64,000 nt of DNA from Pezicula radicicola (GCA_003008705.1 PDUO01000017.1:561827-625826); one strand, 5' to 3'; positions 32,200 through 43,288 are shown, numbered from the stretch's first letter. Numbers and translations: made by a program. The notes: a model not told the origin generated them from the letters alone.

Positions 32200-33363
32200 T
32201 CAACCCCCGATCCTCTTCATCACCTCTGCGCCCCCTAACCATGCCTCACACATCTCCCTATCAATACTCTCTTCTGTAAAACTGCACCTTCCCCAATCCC
32301 ACTCCAACCATCTTCTCGCCATACTCCCCTCTTCACTCCTCAAAATACCAATTGCTAAATCCAATTCGTCTGGCCTTTGGCCACACCAGTAAAATATAGT
32401 CGCACCGCATTTACTGCAAAAGCTTCGACATACATCTGGCGATGACCAGTTATACTTTATCGTCAGTCCAAGATTTGAGTTTGGGTTGGATGCAGCATAA
32501 CCAAAAACCACTGGTTCTAAGTTATAGTCGGAAGAGATGGAGGTGGGATCATTGGTTGTGGGAGCATTGGCATTAAAGACGTTTACAGATGGAACAAGGG
32601 TCCATGGTGTTAGCGACACGCCAGTAGAAAGGCGACAGGACCGACAGGCGCAGAGATATGTTAGGTATTTTGTAGGGTCGGAGGGGATGTAACGAGCTGA
32701 GTCTTCGGGATTGGAGTTAGAAGTGGAGGTGTAGTTGGCGCGTTTAATTAGGAGGGAGACTCCACTGCAATGGCACTTGGCTGTGAGATAGGAGCTATCT
32801 TCCGGTTGTGGGAGAGTGCCGACGGATTTGCTTGGGAGCGAGAGGATGGCGGCGTGTGAGAGGTCGAATGTGTCTTGTTGGGGAGCAGGCTGTGGTGCCG
32901 CAGACCAAGTTGGGATAGAACGGTCGTTGAGGTTGAGCAAGAGGGGAACCAGCCCGCTGTCTAGTGTGTCGAGGACGAAGTCATGGCCAGAAACCCTAAT
33001 GGTGTCTTCTAGCCATGTAACATTATTTGTTTTAGAAGAGAGGCTCGGTTCGACGATTCCGCCGAGACAGTACCACTCCTTACTGCGATGATCAAGAACA
33101 AAGCTGTGGCAACCACATGTAGAGCAGAAGTAGCGACTGAAGAACTGAGAGCTTTGATACGCTGTAAGTTTTGGGAGGATGTCTGCGGATGGAGAGGAAT
33201 TGAGTGGCGGAAAGGAGGCTCCTAGGGAACCAGTAGTCTGGCGGCAAATGTTACAATGGCAAATCGATATACACAGTGGAATCTCTGAGTCCGATAGGAG
33301 GGTACCGGGTGCCGATATAGCACCGCAGAGACATGTTAGATGCGCTGAGGAAGTCGAAGTCAT
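32200..33363 (-). CDS. Two-domain GFA/CENP-V-type zinc protein
   Basis: An intronless gene of 387 residues holding two consecutive GFA (glutathione-dependent formaldehyde-activating, PF04828) domains. The first, about residues 8-130, has CLCGAIS, CHCNICRQTTGS and FCSTCGCHSF. The second, about residues 205-350, has KCHCSGVS, CACRSCRLSTG and FCSKCGATIFYWC. Each supplies the zinc ligands CxC, CxxC and CxxCG of the beta-tent fold. GFA proteins bind zinc and sometimes glutathione; despite the name, formaldehyde activity is doubtful for many. The start ATG at 33363 lies nine residues before the first zinc motif. Tandem-domain GFA proteins are common in fungi. Function here is unknown. Confidence 0.9.
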   Translation of the reverse strand: MTSTSSAHLTCLCGAISAPGTLLSDSEIPLCISICHCNICRQTTGSLGASFPPLNSSPSADILPKLTAYQSSQFFSRYFCSTCGCHSFVLDHRSKEWYCLGGIVEPSLSSKTNNVTWLEDTIRVSGHDFVLDTLDSGLVPLLLNLNDRSIPTWSAAPQPAPQQDTFDLSHAAILSLPSKSVGTLPQPEDSSYLTAKCHCSGVSLLIKRANYTSTSNSNPEDSARYIPSDPTKYLTYLCACRSCRLSTGVSLTPWTLVPSVNVFNANAPTTNDPTSISSDYNLEPVVFGYAASNPNSNLGLTIKYNWSSPDVCRSFCSKCGATIFYWCGQRPDELDLAIGILRSEEGSMARRWLEWDWGRCSFTEESIDREMCEAWLGGAEVMKRIGG

Positions 33364-33866
33364 GAGAGCTGTAGTCTTTTGTCTAGCATCGACATTACCT
33401 CCGTAAGCTGAAGTGGGGTGCTATAATATCTTACCTCTTACCTACCTAATTCTTGATGTCTTACGTGGGGGCATTGAGCCTCATATCCAAAGGACTCTTG
33501 TAGTGAGCTCTGGGTGGTTCAAAGTGGGGGGGGATTCCAACAACCTTTCGCTGAGCCTAAGCTCGCTAATTTACAGGCTTTGCTACCCTAAATTACAGGT
33601 ACTGCGCCCGGACATCTACCACCTAGGAAGCGGTGAGGCAAACCGAGGTTCTTCTATTCGAGTCATGAAGACCTATATATATAACCGTGCCTTCCTCACT
33701 TCGTAGCGTTTAGTCCTTCCTATATAAATCTAGAACTGTAGTGTGCGCTTCCAGACCTCAATTAGCAAAATATCGCATTACTTTCAAAGATCTATTCTTT
33801 CGAGAGAAAACCCATACCGGCGCAGTAGAACTTCAAACAATACGAGCGACTACACTATTTCTGACG
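33364..33866. other. Divergent promoter, GFA and F-box genes
   Basis: About 500 bp. A 97-codon frame at 33413 lacks protein-like sequence, and the in-frame extension of the F-box ORF back to 33741 begins at a GTG. TATATATATA near 33673-33682 could serve as TATA sequence for the F-box gene. Confidence 0.35.
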
Positions 33867-34679
33867 ATGGTTTTCTCAACAACTGAAGCCTTTGAAGGTG
33901 TGCTCCTCCAACTAGAGCTACAAGATCTTTTACGAGTGCAGCGTGTCTGTTGCCGTTGGAGAGACGTCATCGTTCAATCCCCAGCTCTCCAACAAAAGCT
34001 ATTCTTACAACCAATTTCCAACAAAACCCGACAGGCAGGGTTAAATCCGATGCTGCAAGCAATTTTCCCGCCATTTTTTCAACTACAAGAATTACCAAGC
34101 CGTTGGGATTTCGCCATAGCTAAAGAGGTTCAACAGCAGGACTGGTTTCAAGATGAGAATCGTCGTAAAGCGGTTTTACGACCAGAAGCTTCATGGAGGC
34201 GTATGCTTCCCGTTCAACCTCCTGCCAGAATCGACAGAATAGTGCACAACGAAATTTGTTGTCTAAATGAAGAAATATTAGATTATGAGAAGATAAGCGC
34301 TAAGTTCGAATATCTACAGCAAGAGGGAGCACGTATGGGTCTTATATTCGATATTGTGGTGCACTTCCTTGACGACTTTTCAGACCCTAGCTTCTTTATT
34401 CAGTGGTATATGTTTCCAACTCTTGAAACAGCTGAGAACGAAGAAAGCACGAGGTTAGAAGATGTGGAATCTTCCGTACTGGAGACTGAGGCTGAGGCTG
34501 AGGGGTTGGAAAACAAGATAATGATGTATGCTGCCCATGACTTAAACCGTTCATGTAATCATATTGTACTGGTAGACAGTGGACTGAGAGTGGTAGACTT
34601 CAATCCCAAGCTCCTTAAGAATGAGGATCCTTATGTGGATCCTTATGAGACTTCTGATGATGAGGCTGCCGATGATTAA
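33867..34679 (+). CDS. F-box protein
   Basis: One exon of 270 residues from the ATG at 33867 (MVFSTTEAFEGVLL). Residues 9-50 form an F-box: FEGVLLQLELQDLLRVQRVC, then CRWRDVIVQSPALQQKLFL, with the expected LxxxDLLRxxxVCxxWRxxIxxSxxLQxxLF pattern. F-box proteins join Skp1-cullin-F-box ubiquitin ligases, with the C-terminal part choosing the substrate. Here that part has no LRR, WD40 or kelch repeats; it contains a long acidic region (ENEESTRLEDVESSVLETEA) and ends in an acidic tail. This small-F-box layout is abundant in fungi, and targets are unknown. Confidence 0.85.
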   Translation: MVFSTTEAFEGVLLQLELQDLLRVQRVCCRWRDVIVQSPALQQKLFLQPISNKTRQAGLNPMLQAIFPPFFQLQELPSRWDFAIAKEVQQQDWFQDENRRKAVLRPEASWRRMLPVQPPARIDRIVHNEICCLNEEILDYEKISAKFEYLQQEGARMGLIFDIVVHFLDDFSDPSFFIQWYMFPTLETAENEESTRLEDVESSVLETEAEAEGLENKIMMYAAHDLNRSCNHIVLVDSGLRVVDFNPKLLKNEDPYVDPYETSDDEAADD

Positions 34680-34989
34680 TAACGGTATCATTCTTGGGCT
34701 TATGGAATGAGGCCTCAATACGACTGTAATTGCGCAAATGTGTTTACTAGTCTTCTGACTTTAAAATACTTAATAGTTGAGATAATTTTCACTAATAAGC
34801 ATTGTTGCAACCGAGAATATAAACCAAGGCAATTGTACTTACTGCAAACTTGATCATTTACGTATACCTGCACAGCCCGAAAAATCCAGACATAAAAAAA
34901 CATCCTAGAGGTATTACCTACTTACCCTAGTCAACATAGAACAAGGAAAGAAAAATAAATTAAGGTTTTCCGAGTTATAATAGGTATGC
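34680..34989. other. Convergent spacer
   Basis: About 310 bp of AT-rich sequence between two 3' ends; I see nothing in it. Confidence 0.35.
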
Positions 34990-36284
34990 TTAAACGCTTA
35001 AAACTATAGACCTAGTAGTACCTTCCACACAAGTACTTTGACTTTCAAACCTAACAGGCAGATCATCCATTTCAATTCTCATTTTATCTGTAGTACTAAG
35101 AGGCTGACTATCTCCTTGAGAACCGCCCACTTTGGCAGCGAAATGCGAATTTTGTGCCGGTGACTTCTTTCTAGAGCATCTTTCTCTCGTACTTTTGATG
35201 AAAGATCGCATTAGCGGAACTAAAACGGGAATATTGGAGACATATACCTAGATTCAGCAGAGGTTGGTAGAGATTCTAGGTAGTAGGGAGGACTTGACAT
35301 ACGGCTGTTCCTGTTTCTCGGACTTTCTAAAATTGCCAGGTGCTGTTGTTCAGATTTATTTTGCTAAGTAACGCACATAAAATCTATTGTTTTCGATGAG
35401 TAAATCTCTTGGAATCATCATTTGAAGAGCGGTGGGGGGCCAAAGAAGCAGTACGTACAACCATGAGTCCAACTGAGAATATCAAGCAGAGGTAAATCTT
35501 CTGTTTGAGCGGATATTCTGTCTTAACAAAAAGCGGAATTGGAAATATGAGTATTGCCAAATCACTGGAAATGTTGAGAACGCCTTGCACTATCGCATAG
35601 TTCTGCCATGAGACGCATTGTACTTTGAAGATGTTTGTTAGTAGACTAATTCAATCTGTGAGACTAGATTTTCTTTTACTCACGTGAGCCTCCAGAAAAT
35701 GACCAACATGCAACCCTTGAGTGTATATAAGAGGTTTATTAAGCCCTTGAGTCGAACGATCATCAGTAAATTTCCGGTATTTACATATTGTTGTTGCGAG
35801 GGGGCATTTTCCGTACCTGTTCTGCTACACATATAAACTTGCTTCCTTTGATGTATGAATCTCTCATATTGCTGTAAGCTAGGTAGTTTCGTCCAGCTGT
35901 TGAATCTGTTGTATCCTCCCCTGCATTAAATTCAACTGCCGAAAGAAGATTCATAATTGTAAAAATAGTGTACCATATCTGTTGCGTTCTCAATATATCA
36001 GCGAAATTTCTACTAAGAAACTCTCCTTGTTAGGCCTTGCAGCGAGAACTTAAAATCTGCTGAACCTATTGCTGTAGCCTTACTGTTGCTGCAATCATTG
36101 CTTTATCTTCGGGTTTGAGCGATGTTGTTCCATCTCGCTTTGCTTGACTCCAGCTGTGTGTAGTCAGTAACTTGCAATATAAATGAAGGGATACGTCAAC
36201 TTACAGACGAATAGAAATCAATGAAATCCCTGTGGAATACCAAGTCAATGACTCGATCATCAACTTCCGTGAGGTATTATCCAT
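34990..36284 (-). pseudogene. PTH11-like/fungal rhodopsin-domain membrane protein, decayed
   Basis: Recognisable exons run from the ATG at 36284 (ESLTWYSTGISLISIRL, SLKPEDKAMIA) through YTLKGCMLVIFWRLT, CVSWQNYAIVQGVLNISSDL and PIPLFVKTEYPLKQKIYL to VYVSNIPVLVPLMRSF. These are landmarks of the seven-TM fungal rhodopsin domain (PF20684) found in PTH11-like receptors. Good introns remain, for example GTATGT...CTAG just before VYVSNIP. Two defects are visible. There is an in-frame TAG at 35327-35329 where a Trp is expected before KVRETGTA. The segment between WRLT and CVSWQNYA is only about 15 residues instead of roughly 60, so membrane helices are missing. Exon 2 to 3 phase also fails. The TAG could come from a CpA-type transition. 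Confidence 0.65.
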
Positions 36285-38243
36285 GGTGATAATATTCCTC
36301 TCGAAAGGGTCTCATTTCGAATTGATCCAACGATAGTGAACAGACGGGTGGTAGATAGATCAGGGGAAGGTAGTATTCATATTATAGTTCTTGGCTAAGG
36401 CATGGGGGCCGAATCACTAGAATAAGGTTACATTATGATGTTTAGTTGAAAGTATGAGAGTTTTTAGAAGGCACTAGGCTATAAGCGGATCAAGCGTGTC
36501 AAGGCTTAGCTTGCTCAAAACGGAAGAATTGTGGTTGATTTTGGCAATACGAGCACGCCTAAGCAAGGCTAGTTAAAGACTTGAAGTCTGGATAGATTTC
36601 CATAGATTGCGATTATATTTTACTATCCAACATGTTCTCAGAAACTGTTCCTCAGTCAACAGACGTGCCTAGAGTTTGTGGCTTAGAAACTCCTGCGAGG
36701 ATAAGAATATCGCGAGTAATTCCGACCAAAAAGTAATCAGCTTCATTACCCAATCTTTTACTCTCTTGGCAAGATAAGACGTGCCTAGAAAAATAGAGAT
36801 TATCGTTTCGAGGCAACATCGAACTACTACTGGAATTTGCGCTTGTAAGTATACGAATCCGAACACTAAACCAATTACACAACTTACAGACAAGAAGTAC
36901 TAAATCTAGCCATTGGTAGACATTTCTGTGTGTTCAGTAAACGTGTAACAGTAATGTGTAGCTAGTTCTCCCGCGGAGTTTTGAATGTTGTGTGCAGCTG
37001 CTAAGTACCATGAAAGGCACACCAGGTTGAACTTAACTAAAGTCTAGCTAGTCGTGCCTGGTATAAGCTTAATATTAAAGCTTTCGGCATGTCGTCATTG
37101 CTTCTCAGGCCCTGAGATCTAGCCACCTTGGAAATAAAACTAAGTTAGTAACTCTAATGTCGCCTTGCCATTCTCGTTTGTCATTATCTCCTACCGTTCC
37201 CACGTGGGTTGGCTGAATAAACTTCCTTCTAGAGAAGAATCTGATAGGTCCTGGCTATTACCCTTTTTTGCTCGCTTCGAGTCGCCAATTCCTAAGTAAT
37301 AATTTCTTTCAAAAGACTGGTGAACCACCACATAAACTGATAGGTATATTTCCCTATCAATTAGATTGCCGCATGGCTACAGGGATCAACATTTGAAGTG
37401 TGTTACGAGTGTAATAGTTGCATTATGTATATGTCAAAGGCATCAAAAAGCGTCTATATGTTTGGGGAGGCCTGGCGTGGGGATAGGTCACATGTCTATT
37501 TCCGATACACTACAGGTGTCCAACATAAGTTAAGATTTGGTTCCTTCCACAGGTATATCAAGGGCTCCAGAATGTTGTTAAGAAGACTTTGTAACAATCA
37601 AACAGGCTTAAGTGGTTGGTCACATGGTTTTGGTGCTACTGCTTGAACTGGGCTAGCGACCAGAGTTACGTTAGCAGAACAAGCCACCTAGAACCAACTA
37701 AACCTTTTGTAGACCTCCTTTAGCAAGCTCCACGCACCATGAACGGCATGTATCTCTACCAATCATAATCTACAACACCTTCTCCGATTCCATCGCACAA
37801 ATGCCACGCCCGTTGTACCGTCTGACTATTGTCAATATTTTGACGAGTAGGCCACGGTCCTCCTACCCCTTATCCCAACCCAAAAATAACCCGCAGCCTG
37901 TAGGAAACTTTGTCACAGTGTACCACCAGGCTATGTCTTAGTGCAACCTCTGCAGCAATCTAAAGACGGACGAAGATTTTTAATTAACATCTAATTTTAT
38001 GCCAAGCAAACTTATAAAGTCTGCCACAGGAACCGAATGTTTTAGCGTGAAAAGTGATTTTTGAGGGAATTTTTTCAACGATTCCGCTCGTGTTTATACT
38101 CATTTTCTTGCAAAGCAGGAAGATAGTCTAACCCCAGAGTTGTATTTCAGAGACGATCGGCCCAAACTTGTCTTGGAATTCTATTATCGAGAAGAAAATG
38201 AGGCTTTGAGTGAGTAAAGCATTCTTCTTGTCAATCTCTTATA
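36285..38243. other. Two-kilobase gap with no recognisable gene
   Basis: Frames of 60-80 codons at 36652-36893 and 37398-37646 lack domain-like composition. I see no repeats with clear borders. The region precedes a HET relic and may contain its decayed 5' part: codons reading RDDRPKLVLEFYYREENEALSE occur at about 38147-38216. Confidence 0.35.
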
Positions 38244-38935
38244 ATGACACAACTGCCAAAGCGAACTCTTGCTTTTGGACAAAGCTCAACTGGGGAGATA
38301 ATTTCCAATCTAGACACACGGAAAGGGCAATATGTTGCTCTAAGTCATTGCTGGGGATCAAATCAATATTTAGTCACGGAATCTAAGACGCTATATGATT
38401 ACAAATGTTTCGTTCCATGGAGTAAACTTCTGAAGATATTTGAAGATGCGATAAACATTTGCCATATCTCGATTGACACCCTAAGTATCATCCAAGATAA
38501 TCCTACAGACTGGGAAATAGAGTCAGCCAAGACGACAATCATCTATCAAAACCCATATCTTACTCTTGCTGCAACCGCCTCAGGCAACGACATGGGTGGA
38601 TGTTTTCCTGAGGAAAATGCTTCTGTTGTAGCCGAACATGAATTTACTACATCGCGATCTTTGATAACTACACATCGTATCATGGTTCGCCGGAAACCTC
38701 AACATTAGGCATGGCATGGCTATCGACAAATGCTTTTAAGATCCTACATTCGTTGGTAACACGTGCATAGCGGATACTGTCTCCAAGTTCTGCACTATTG
38801 CAAGGAAGAATTGATTTGCGAATACAAAGAAGAGACCTTATGTGAATGTAGAAGTCTATCCAAACTGCCAGAAATGAAGAAATTGAAGACAGCGCAACTT
38901 AAGTGGGTTTACACTCGAATGAGAGGAGAATAGAA
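38244..38935 (+). pseudogene. HET-domain (heterokaryon incompatibility) gene relic
   Basis: A 154-codon frame contains the HET core: YVALSHCWGSNQYL, then FEDAINICHISIDTLSIIQD, then DWEIESAK, IYQNPYLTLAATAS and GGCF. This corresponds to the YVALSYCWG, IDxLCIIQDxxxDW and GCF motifs of PF06985. In the second motif the usual W-I-D-S-L-C is reduced to SIDTLS. After the stop at 38708 the expected AWxFQER segment is gone, but VLHYCKEELICEYKEETLCEC is readable at about 38776-38850 in another frame, as in the downstream part of HET proteins. Deletion and frameshift therefore killed it. A start upstream of 38244 is not evident. Confidence 0.7.
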
Positions 38936-39431
38936 GCCCTCCGATGTCATGCATCTCGAAAAGAGTCGGTACCGCTATAGTACCAGTTCAATATCTCCGC
39001 ATTAGGTCCCCAGGACCATACCACCGTTTCTTCCATGAAACGGTTATTTTTGGAGACTACGAATTTCATCATTCTGTATAAATTCCGAGTTGACCGTTTA
39101 AACTAGTGGCTCTGTTCCACCAAGAATTTTTCCACGCTATCGGCGTAGGCAAATCTTCTCAAGGACGTCGAACTATTCCATACTGCTGTCTTATGTTTGC
39201 AAAACCCTGACAATTATTTCACTCTTATTACACATGGAGAACACTAGCAACGAAATGGAAATTCATCTTCGTCTTAGCGAATAATCATCTTCCCTGCCAT
39301 AAAAAATACATGCTCCTGACTTTCCACGATGTATAGCTCTAAGCGAGCTCTCAATCAAGGTAGGTAGGCCACCACATCTCCAATCCCACAATCCACCCCA
39401 CCCTGACCACCAACTCCCAATCATGTACGTA
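38936..39431. other. Spacer after HET relic
   Basis: May include further unrecognisable HET-gene remains. I see no other feature. Confidence 0.3.
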
Positions 39432-39740
39432 CTACCCTACAATAAATCGAGGCCGAGGATGTTGATAAGTAACACCAACAGAATGACCAATAAGCAATCT
39501 CCCACTACTTCGTGTATAATTCTCTGGCTCTGGCTCCTTATAGACTACTTGTTCAGTCTTACTCTTCCCATGCTTCTTACTCTTCTTAGATGAAGCTTTT
39601 GGCATGTAAGGTTGCTTTTTTATTGTGTTAGTTGTTATTTATTTACGGGATGGATGGAGGGTGTGAACGGAGCTTACGGGTGGGATTGGGAATAGGAGTA
39701 TTGGGGCTCTGGTTGGCCAGTTTGATGTGTTGAGGGGCAT
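39432..39740 (-). CDS. Putative small basic two-exon protein, unknown
   Basis: Exon 1 (39740-39678) encodes MPLNTSNWPTRAPILLFPIP plus one proline. A GTAAGC donor and an AAAAAAG acceptor join it in phase to exon 2 (39614-39432), giving 81 residues. Exon 2 begins QPYMPKASSKKSKKHGKSK, a lysine-rich run, then NYTRSSGRLLIGHSVGVTY and PRPRF before the stop. Alternatively translation may start at the internal ATG at 39605 (57 residues). The composition, with a basic patch followed by a Gly/Ser/Tyr block, is protein-like rather than random, and the intron is well formed except for a weak polypyrimidine tract. I do not recognise the family. It lies among decayed genes, so it may itself be a remnant. 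Confidence 0.35.
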
Positions 39741-40443
39741 TGTGGATAGCTATTCTTGGTTTTTGATGTTGTGTTATTGATATTTTTGGGCGTTGGTTTG
39801 GTTGGGCTTGATATGAGGTGTTGGGTTTATGGTTGGAGAGATTGAGAAGAAGGAACGTGCTCTGTATTTATACTACTAGTATGGGAGATGTGAATCAAGT
39901 TTGGTAGACTCAAAGATCATAGATCTTGATTTAAGTTTGTTGTTATTGTGCTGTACGAGCATCGACTTGAATGATTAGTTCTTAAGAATATGATTCATTG
40001 TAGTTCATGATTTAGAAAATTAGCCAGGTGGTAAATTGATTTTCATGTACTCTCATACAAGTTCTATGACTCTTAAACTCTCTGAATCACATTTCAGGAG
40101 CGGCATAAGATACTTCCAAAGTCCAAAAAAAAGGGGGGGGGGGAGGATTAGTACATGAAGTGAGTGTAAGGTATGTAGGAACAAAAAGTGATAATCTAGT
40201 AGTACTCAGATAGGAGCAATATGTAGTAGTATTATATTCTATAAGGAACTAGAATGCGGGAAAAGGCCTACTTGTAGTGCCCAGAGGAGGACGGTCGCAT
40301 GACTACTCTCATTTCATTCAACATAAAGTATACCTTTTGTTATATATATTATTATAATAAGATATAACCTAAAGGGCTAAATAATCAGGGCAGCAAGACT
40401 AGTGTTTCCTACTTAAAGCACATGCCATGTTTAAATAAAAAGT
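39741..40443. other. Spacer
   Basis: Contains an A8-G12 homopurine run near 40125-40145 and TA-rich sequence near 40340-40365. I see no gene. Confidence 0.35.
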
Positions 40444-41810
40444 CTAAAGCCATATATCGAAACTCCTAGAGTCCTGGTGCCTATGTTCTCTCCATACACA
40501 TCGAACTAGATAGCCTTGTCGCCTCGCGACAGCACGAGGAGACCACTCTAGCGCAGCAGCTATGTCCAAGAAAGGATTCGGTGACGACCCAATAGGATAC
40601 TTCCGCCGAAGTTCATGATCTTCCAATACGGTGCCAAAACAGAGCTCAAGGAGCATGATGCCGAGATTTGAGAGGCTGTGGTCATTGGGATCGTTGGAGG
40701 TAGATGAGGTGGGTCGAAGTCTCGTGAGATGTATGGCTGATCGAGGACGATTCTTTAAGGCTTGGTGCTGTCTCGGAGGAAGAGTATATCTTTCTTGCTC
40801 CACTGGGAAGCTGGATATGAGAAGATGCCAACGTCAGGGCTATAAGGCAGCGTTGTCGGAGCGTCGGAGTGATCTGGGAGTCTTTGCTAGGGAGCCTCTC
40901 GAGCGAGATTGTATCATGAACATCGGCTGCGGTTTGACTTTCGAGTGGACTCAGAGCGAAGCGGCCATCTTCTCCTTTCAAGCAGCTGCGATATTTGAGG
41001 TTGGAGCGGTATACGGCAATGGTGTCGCAGAGATTGCTGACATCGACTATGTCAATCTCATCTGCATACGATTATAGGTCGGAAGTATCTGTGAATTTGA
41101 CTTGTGGGATTGGAGCTGGTGATGTTACAATGAAAGATACTGAGGAGATTTGTGGTGTCAGTTGGGTGGACAGAGTATCACTGCGATCTGTAAGTTGAGG
41201 CTCCCCATGATATGAACATAACGAACCTGGGATAACAAGAAGTAACTGTTTTATCCTTCTTGAACTTCCCCATTATAGACTTCCTGAAAGATGACTTCTT
41301 TCGCGTTGGGGTTGTAGAAGCCTTAGATGAAGTTTGAGATGAGATCGATTCGTTCGAGGCTACTGGTGCCATCGCTGTAAAGCTCACAGTCAATCTCTTT
41401 AGCTGCCATTCATCCTCGAGCATTTTGATACTCGTCTCCTAATATGTCGAAGACCACGGCTGCGGTTTAAGATTCTGCTGGGCGTAGACAAACATGATTC
41501 TAAAATCTGCCTTCGAAGTCGTCCGATGCTGTAAGAGAAGATTGGCTTGATGGACTGTCTTGCAATCGCACCACCATTATTGTGTGAGGAGACTGTAGAG
41601 CTTGTCCGCGTGGCGTCAGAATTTCCAAAGTCCTTTGCTTAATTGAAACTCATCCTAACCCGTTGTAATTGGAACTCGAAATTTGCTTTGCTCACGAAAG
41701 CGTCGATGGAGGTTTTGGAAAACTTGTAACGAAGGCCGACCTGTTCAACAATATGATTAGAGCAAGAATTATGCAACAAAGGAGATGGAGACGCTTGTTC
41801 AAGCAAAGCG
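40444..41810 (-). pseudogene. DUF7580-type fungal protein relic with frameshifts and stops
   Basis: Conserved pieces occur in order but in three frames. From the 5' side: ADKLYSLLTQ then WWCDCKTVHQANLLLQHR (near 41535-41625), FRIMFVYAQ with PWSSTY, RQRCLIALTLASSHIQL (near 40820), SQWSKKDILFLRDSTKP, DQPYISRDF, and SLSNLGIMLLELCFGTVLED (near 40590-40660). This order is that of fungal DUF7580 proteins, which are often found near HET and NLR genes. At least two frameshifts separate the LALTLASS, SKKDILFL and LGIMLLELCFG blocks, and TAA/TAG codons interrupt the 5' half. It cannot be expressed as one protein. DUF7580 is recalled from family knowledge; a profile search would confirm. Confidence 0.65.
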
Positions 41811-41828
41811 GCACCTGGCCATGGCTCG

Positions 41829-42451
41829 ATGCCTCTTTCTGATCGGTCACTAGTCAGACCTGATTACGAGGACGCGGATAACCCTAGGCTACACGTCACC
41901 GCTTTTAAGGGTCTTTTGAAGGAAGTGAGAGAAGTCATACACCAGGAGAGTGTAAAGGGCCGGTACGGACCCGATCCTGCTGAAAGTATACTTTTTGAAA
42001 AGGGTAGTACTTGGGGAAGCGGTATGGCCTCTTATCTTTGATCCAAAAACCTGGTACGCTGCAAATTATGATGACTGACGTTATTAACCACAGCCTTGTT
42101 AGCTGCCGCCGCTGGTGGTAACATTGATATCGCGAGCCTATGCCTCCCACAAGAAGTAGACAATGAAGTAGTGTGGAAGGAAAGGGTAAATCGTCTTCCA
42201 TTCAGTAAAAACGAAGGTTGGGTCCGCTTCACTGGGCCGCATCAAACGGACACCTTGAGATGGCAAACTTTCTCATAGAGCATGGCGTCTCAGTCCGAGA
42301 TAAAGTATTTAATGGTTCTACAGCAGCAGATCTAGCACGTCGACACGGCCATGATGAACTCATGCAAGTACTAGAAGCAATTGAACTGAGTCTCGCGGAC
42401 TACGCCTACTCGGACGCCCAACCGGGTCTTGGGAGTTCCTCTCAACAATAA
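41829..42451 (+). pseudogene. Ankyrin-repeat gene fragment
   Basis: Exon 1 from the ATG at 41829 contains DNPRLHVTAFKGLLKEVREV, an ankyrin-like helix pair. An intron GTATGG...CCACAG with a CTGAC branch then leads to ALLAAAAGGNIDIASLCLP. A further segment (42218-42451) reads GPLHWAASNGHLEMANFLIE, HGVSVRDKVFNGSTAADLAR, HGHDELMQVL, giving two clear ankyrin repeats. I could not join the second and third pieces in phase at the expected GTAAAT/AAG borders, so it is either mis-spliced here or broken. The protein would be under 200 residues. It ends 4 bp before sequence homologous to an Rsp5-type C2 domain. Confidence 0.5.
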
Positions 42452-42454
42452 CCA

Positions 42455-42802
42455 CAACATAATCTGCGAGTGACTGGTATGCCTGTCTCAGTTTCAACTT
42501 GAAAATATTGAGCTAACGGATTCAATAGTAATAACTGCTGAGGCGCTCTACAAGCGAGATGTCTTCCGATCCATTCGCTGTCACGACTATTAATGGGAAG
42601 CAGACGAAAACGACAACAATGATTAAGAAGACTTTAAATCCACATTGGGATGAATATTTCGACTTGTGGGTTCTACTTACACTTTTGCAGCGTTATGAAG
42701 GATAACAGCATTATTGCTATCCAGATTTTTAATCAAAAGAATTTTACAAAGCAGCACCAAGGTTTTCTTGGTGTTATCAACAAAAGCATAATAATCTGGT
42801 AG
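42455..42802 (+). pseudogene. Orphan C2-domain fragment of a NEDD4/Rsp5 (HulA)-type ubiquitin ligase
   Basis: Reads NLRVT, then an intron (GTATGC...AATAG, 42475-42530), then [15 protein letters not shown] frameshift (a few bases lost at CGATCC) is followed by [33 protein letters not shown], a second short intron-like gap and [15 protein letters not shown] with HQGFLGVIN. This is the N-terminal C2 domain of fungal Rsp5/HulA E3 ligases, including the phase of the first intron. WW and HECT domains do not follow; only AT-rich spacer does. Retained introns show a DNA-level duplication rather than retroposition. The frameshift makes it non-functional as a C2 domain. Confidence 0.75.
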
Positions 42803-43288
42803 TTCTTAGCTATGTATTCTTTAATCTTTCAAAGATAGTTTGAGGTACAGCTAAGATGAGACATCATAAGCGATCGCTAAACTTCTTAAATATGTGATCG
42901 GGTTGGTTGATTAAGTGATTGGGCAGAGCGGCGTTGTCTGAGACGTGAATAGCACTGGAATTTTGTCCTTGTGGTTAGCTTAGGGAGCTGGTCGCTTAAG
43001 GATTTTTCTTTCTTTCTTGGAAAACTCAAATGATGGCACTACCACACGGCGAAGTCATGGAGTGACTAAGTTACTTTGAGTCACTCAAAAGAGAGTGCAG
43101 TAGCATGAAAGATCTACTGTACGTGAGAATTTTGTAGGTTCACAAAGGTAGTTCGATAAGTTACTGTGTTCATATCAAGCTTTATTGCTTCTGTGAGGTA
43201 TTCTACTGCTATGAAACCTAGACCCAAATGCTTGTTTCATTGTTTCATCAGATCTTTATCCGCATCCCCAATTGATGAATGAGATTGT
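42803..43288. other. Spacer
   Basis: Near 43050-43085 weak matches to the 18-bp minisatellite are visible (AGTTACTTTGAGTCACTCAA). I see no gene. Confidence 0.3.
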
